The translations under genes and the position numbers were made by a program. Below, piece by piece: positions 5,362-5,982 of a stretch of DNA of 5,982 bases (position 1 is the first letter of the stretch; every line of letters begins with the position of its first letter). The notes under the pieces were generated by a model that saw only the letters and a list, made by a program, of their open reading frames with translations, made no database searches and was not told the origin of the DNA. Location of the stretch: positions 1 through 5,982 of the forward strand of contig JAGDMB010000165.1 in assembly GCA_017860375.1 (NCBI GenBank), in the 5' to 3' direction. This stretch comes from Bacteroidota bacterium. Its GTDB lineage: Bacteria; Bacteroidota; Bacteroidia; Bacteroidales; UBA10428.

Positions 5362-5982
5362 TGGACAAGATTAAACAAGGTAAAATAATTGGATTCCTTG
5401 ACTTTTGCCAGACCTTCTGCCAGGTTGTTATCGGCGGTCTTCAGGGTTTGCACCCCGGGTATATATTCGCGTATGGCATCACGGTAGGACATCATGTCGC
5501 TCAGTTCACCGGAGAGAACCAGCTCAAGTGTAAGGGGATCCATCTCAAACTCGTTGCAGATGTATAAAATGAAGTACACCAGATCGGTTGGTTCTTTGTA
5601 CTGAAACGTATTGTACAATTTTAGTCTGCTGCTGGAGCTAACCGCCACATCAAAAAAATGATGGTTAATGTTGACTGCCATGATCTGTTTCTGCCGGTTG
5701 TCTGAATAATCTGTAATCCTTTCAATAAAAGGCATAGCCTGATGGTAGAATCGTACGCCCATAAAATGATGGCTGATGGCTGAGGCGATGTAAGTATGCA
5801 GGGCAAACACATTATAGGCGTCGACAGAGGGAAGATAATTGTAATGAATTTCATCGAGAGCATCCAGCTCATGATTGAATTCCAGGTAGGATTTCAACAT
5901 TCGCTGATCAAAATAATTATCCGGTATCAGCGTCGATTTCTGGGAAAGGAATAAAAATACAGAGGAAGAATACGGCAGCATT
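5352..5982 (-). CDS. DUF3822-like protein, C-terminal part (5' end outside window)
   Basis: This is the 3' part of a gene that enters from the right edge. A Met codon occurs at 5981, but family members as I recall them are about 260-270 residues, and the visible 209 begin mid-domain (SSVFLFLSQKSTLIPDNYFDQRML), so the true start is probably beyond the window. The segments STLIPDNYF, YLEFNHELDALDEIHYNYL, DAYNVFALHTYI and a later VNINHHFFDVAV match my memory of DUF3822, a Bacteroidota family of unknown function commonly found beside rsmD. Alternating strands and helices without signal peptide or membrane segment suggest a soluble cytoplasmic protein. The stop codon (5354-5352) overlaps the rsmD start, so the two form an operon. 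A role connected to rRNA modification is guilt by association only. Confidence 0.82.
   Translation of the reverse strand, partial: MLPYSSSVFLFLSQKSTLIPDNYFDQRMLKSYLEFNHELDALDEIHYNYLPSVDAYNVFALHTYIASAISHHFMGVRFYHQAMPFIERITDYSDNRQKQIMAVNINHHFFDVAVSSSSRLKLYNTFQYKEPTDLVYFILYICNEFEMDPLTLELVLSGELSDMMSYRDAIREYIPGVQTLKTADNNLAEGLAKVKESNYFTLFNLVHCE

Overview
The window looks like a chromosomal stretch from a member of the Bacteroidota (Bacteroidetes), probably of the Bacteroidales or a related order. Four things point there. The first two genes are type IX secretion (T9SS) components of the gliding-motility type. An RsmD-type methyltransferase with the DFARESLFNIL signature overlaps a DUF3822-like gene. 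No translation start has a clear Shine-Dalgarno sequence. The tRNA gene has an exact Bacteroidetes-type promoter (TTTG, 18-nt spacer, TAnnTTTG). Codon use and base composition look even across the window, and I see no transposase, integrase, phage gene or CRISPR array.

Layout from left to right. Positions 2-979 (+) hold the 3' end of a large secreted multidomain protein with PKD/Ig-like repeats and a gliding motility-associated C-terminal domain (type B T9SS signal). It is followed by a PorP/SprF outer-membrane protein (1053-2027, +). A stand-alone CheY-like receiver follows (2136-2510, +). A short convergent spacer with a hairpin separates it from a small uncharacterised gene (2595-2936, -). 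A 144-nt divergent intergenic region with a clear dyad lies between that gene and a complete metallo-beta-lactamase/beta-CASP ribonuclease-like gene (3081-4481, +). A 180-nt convergent spacer with a nested inverted repeat follows. Then come, all on the minus strand, the intrinsic terminator and body of tRNA-Asp(GTC) (4662-4766) with its own promoter, rsmD (4813-5361) and the 3' part of a DUF3822-like gene (5352-5982, running off the window).

Functional links. The first two genes form the usual pair of a T9SS type B cargo and its PorP/SprF-type outer-membrane partner. The DUF3822-like gene and rsmD overlap by 10 nt and are almost certainly cotranscribed, with rsmD starting at TTG. tRNA-Asp lies 46 nt downstream of rsmD on the same strand but has its own promoter and terminator. 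The receiver, the small unknown gene and the beta-CASP gene are individually arranged and do not form an obvious system. Overall this is an ordinary core-genome region. I do not see a convincing undescribed multigene system; the less explained items are the small unknown protein, the dyad in front of it, and the nested inverted repeat downstream of the beta-CASP gene.
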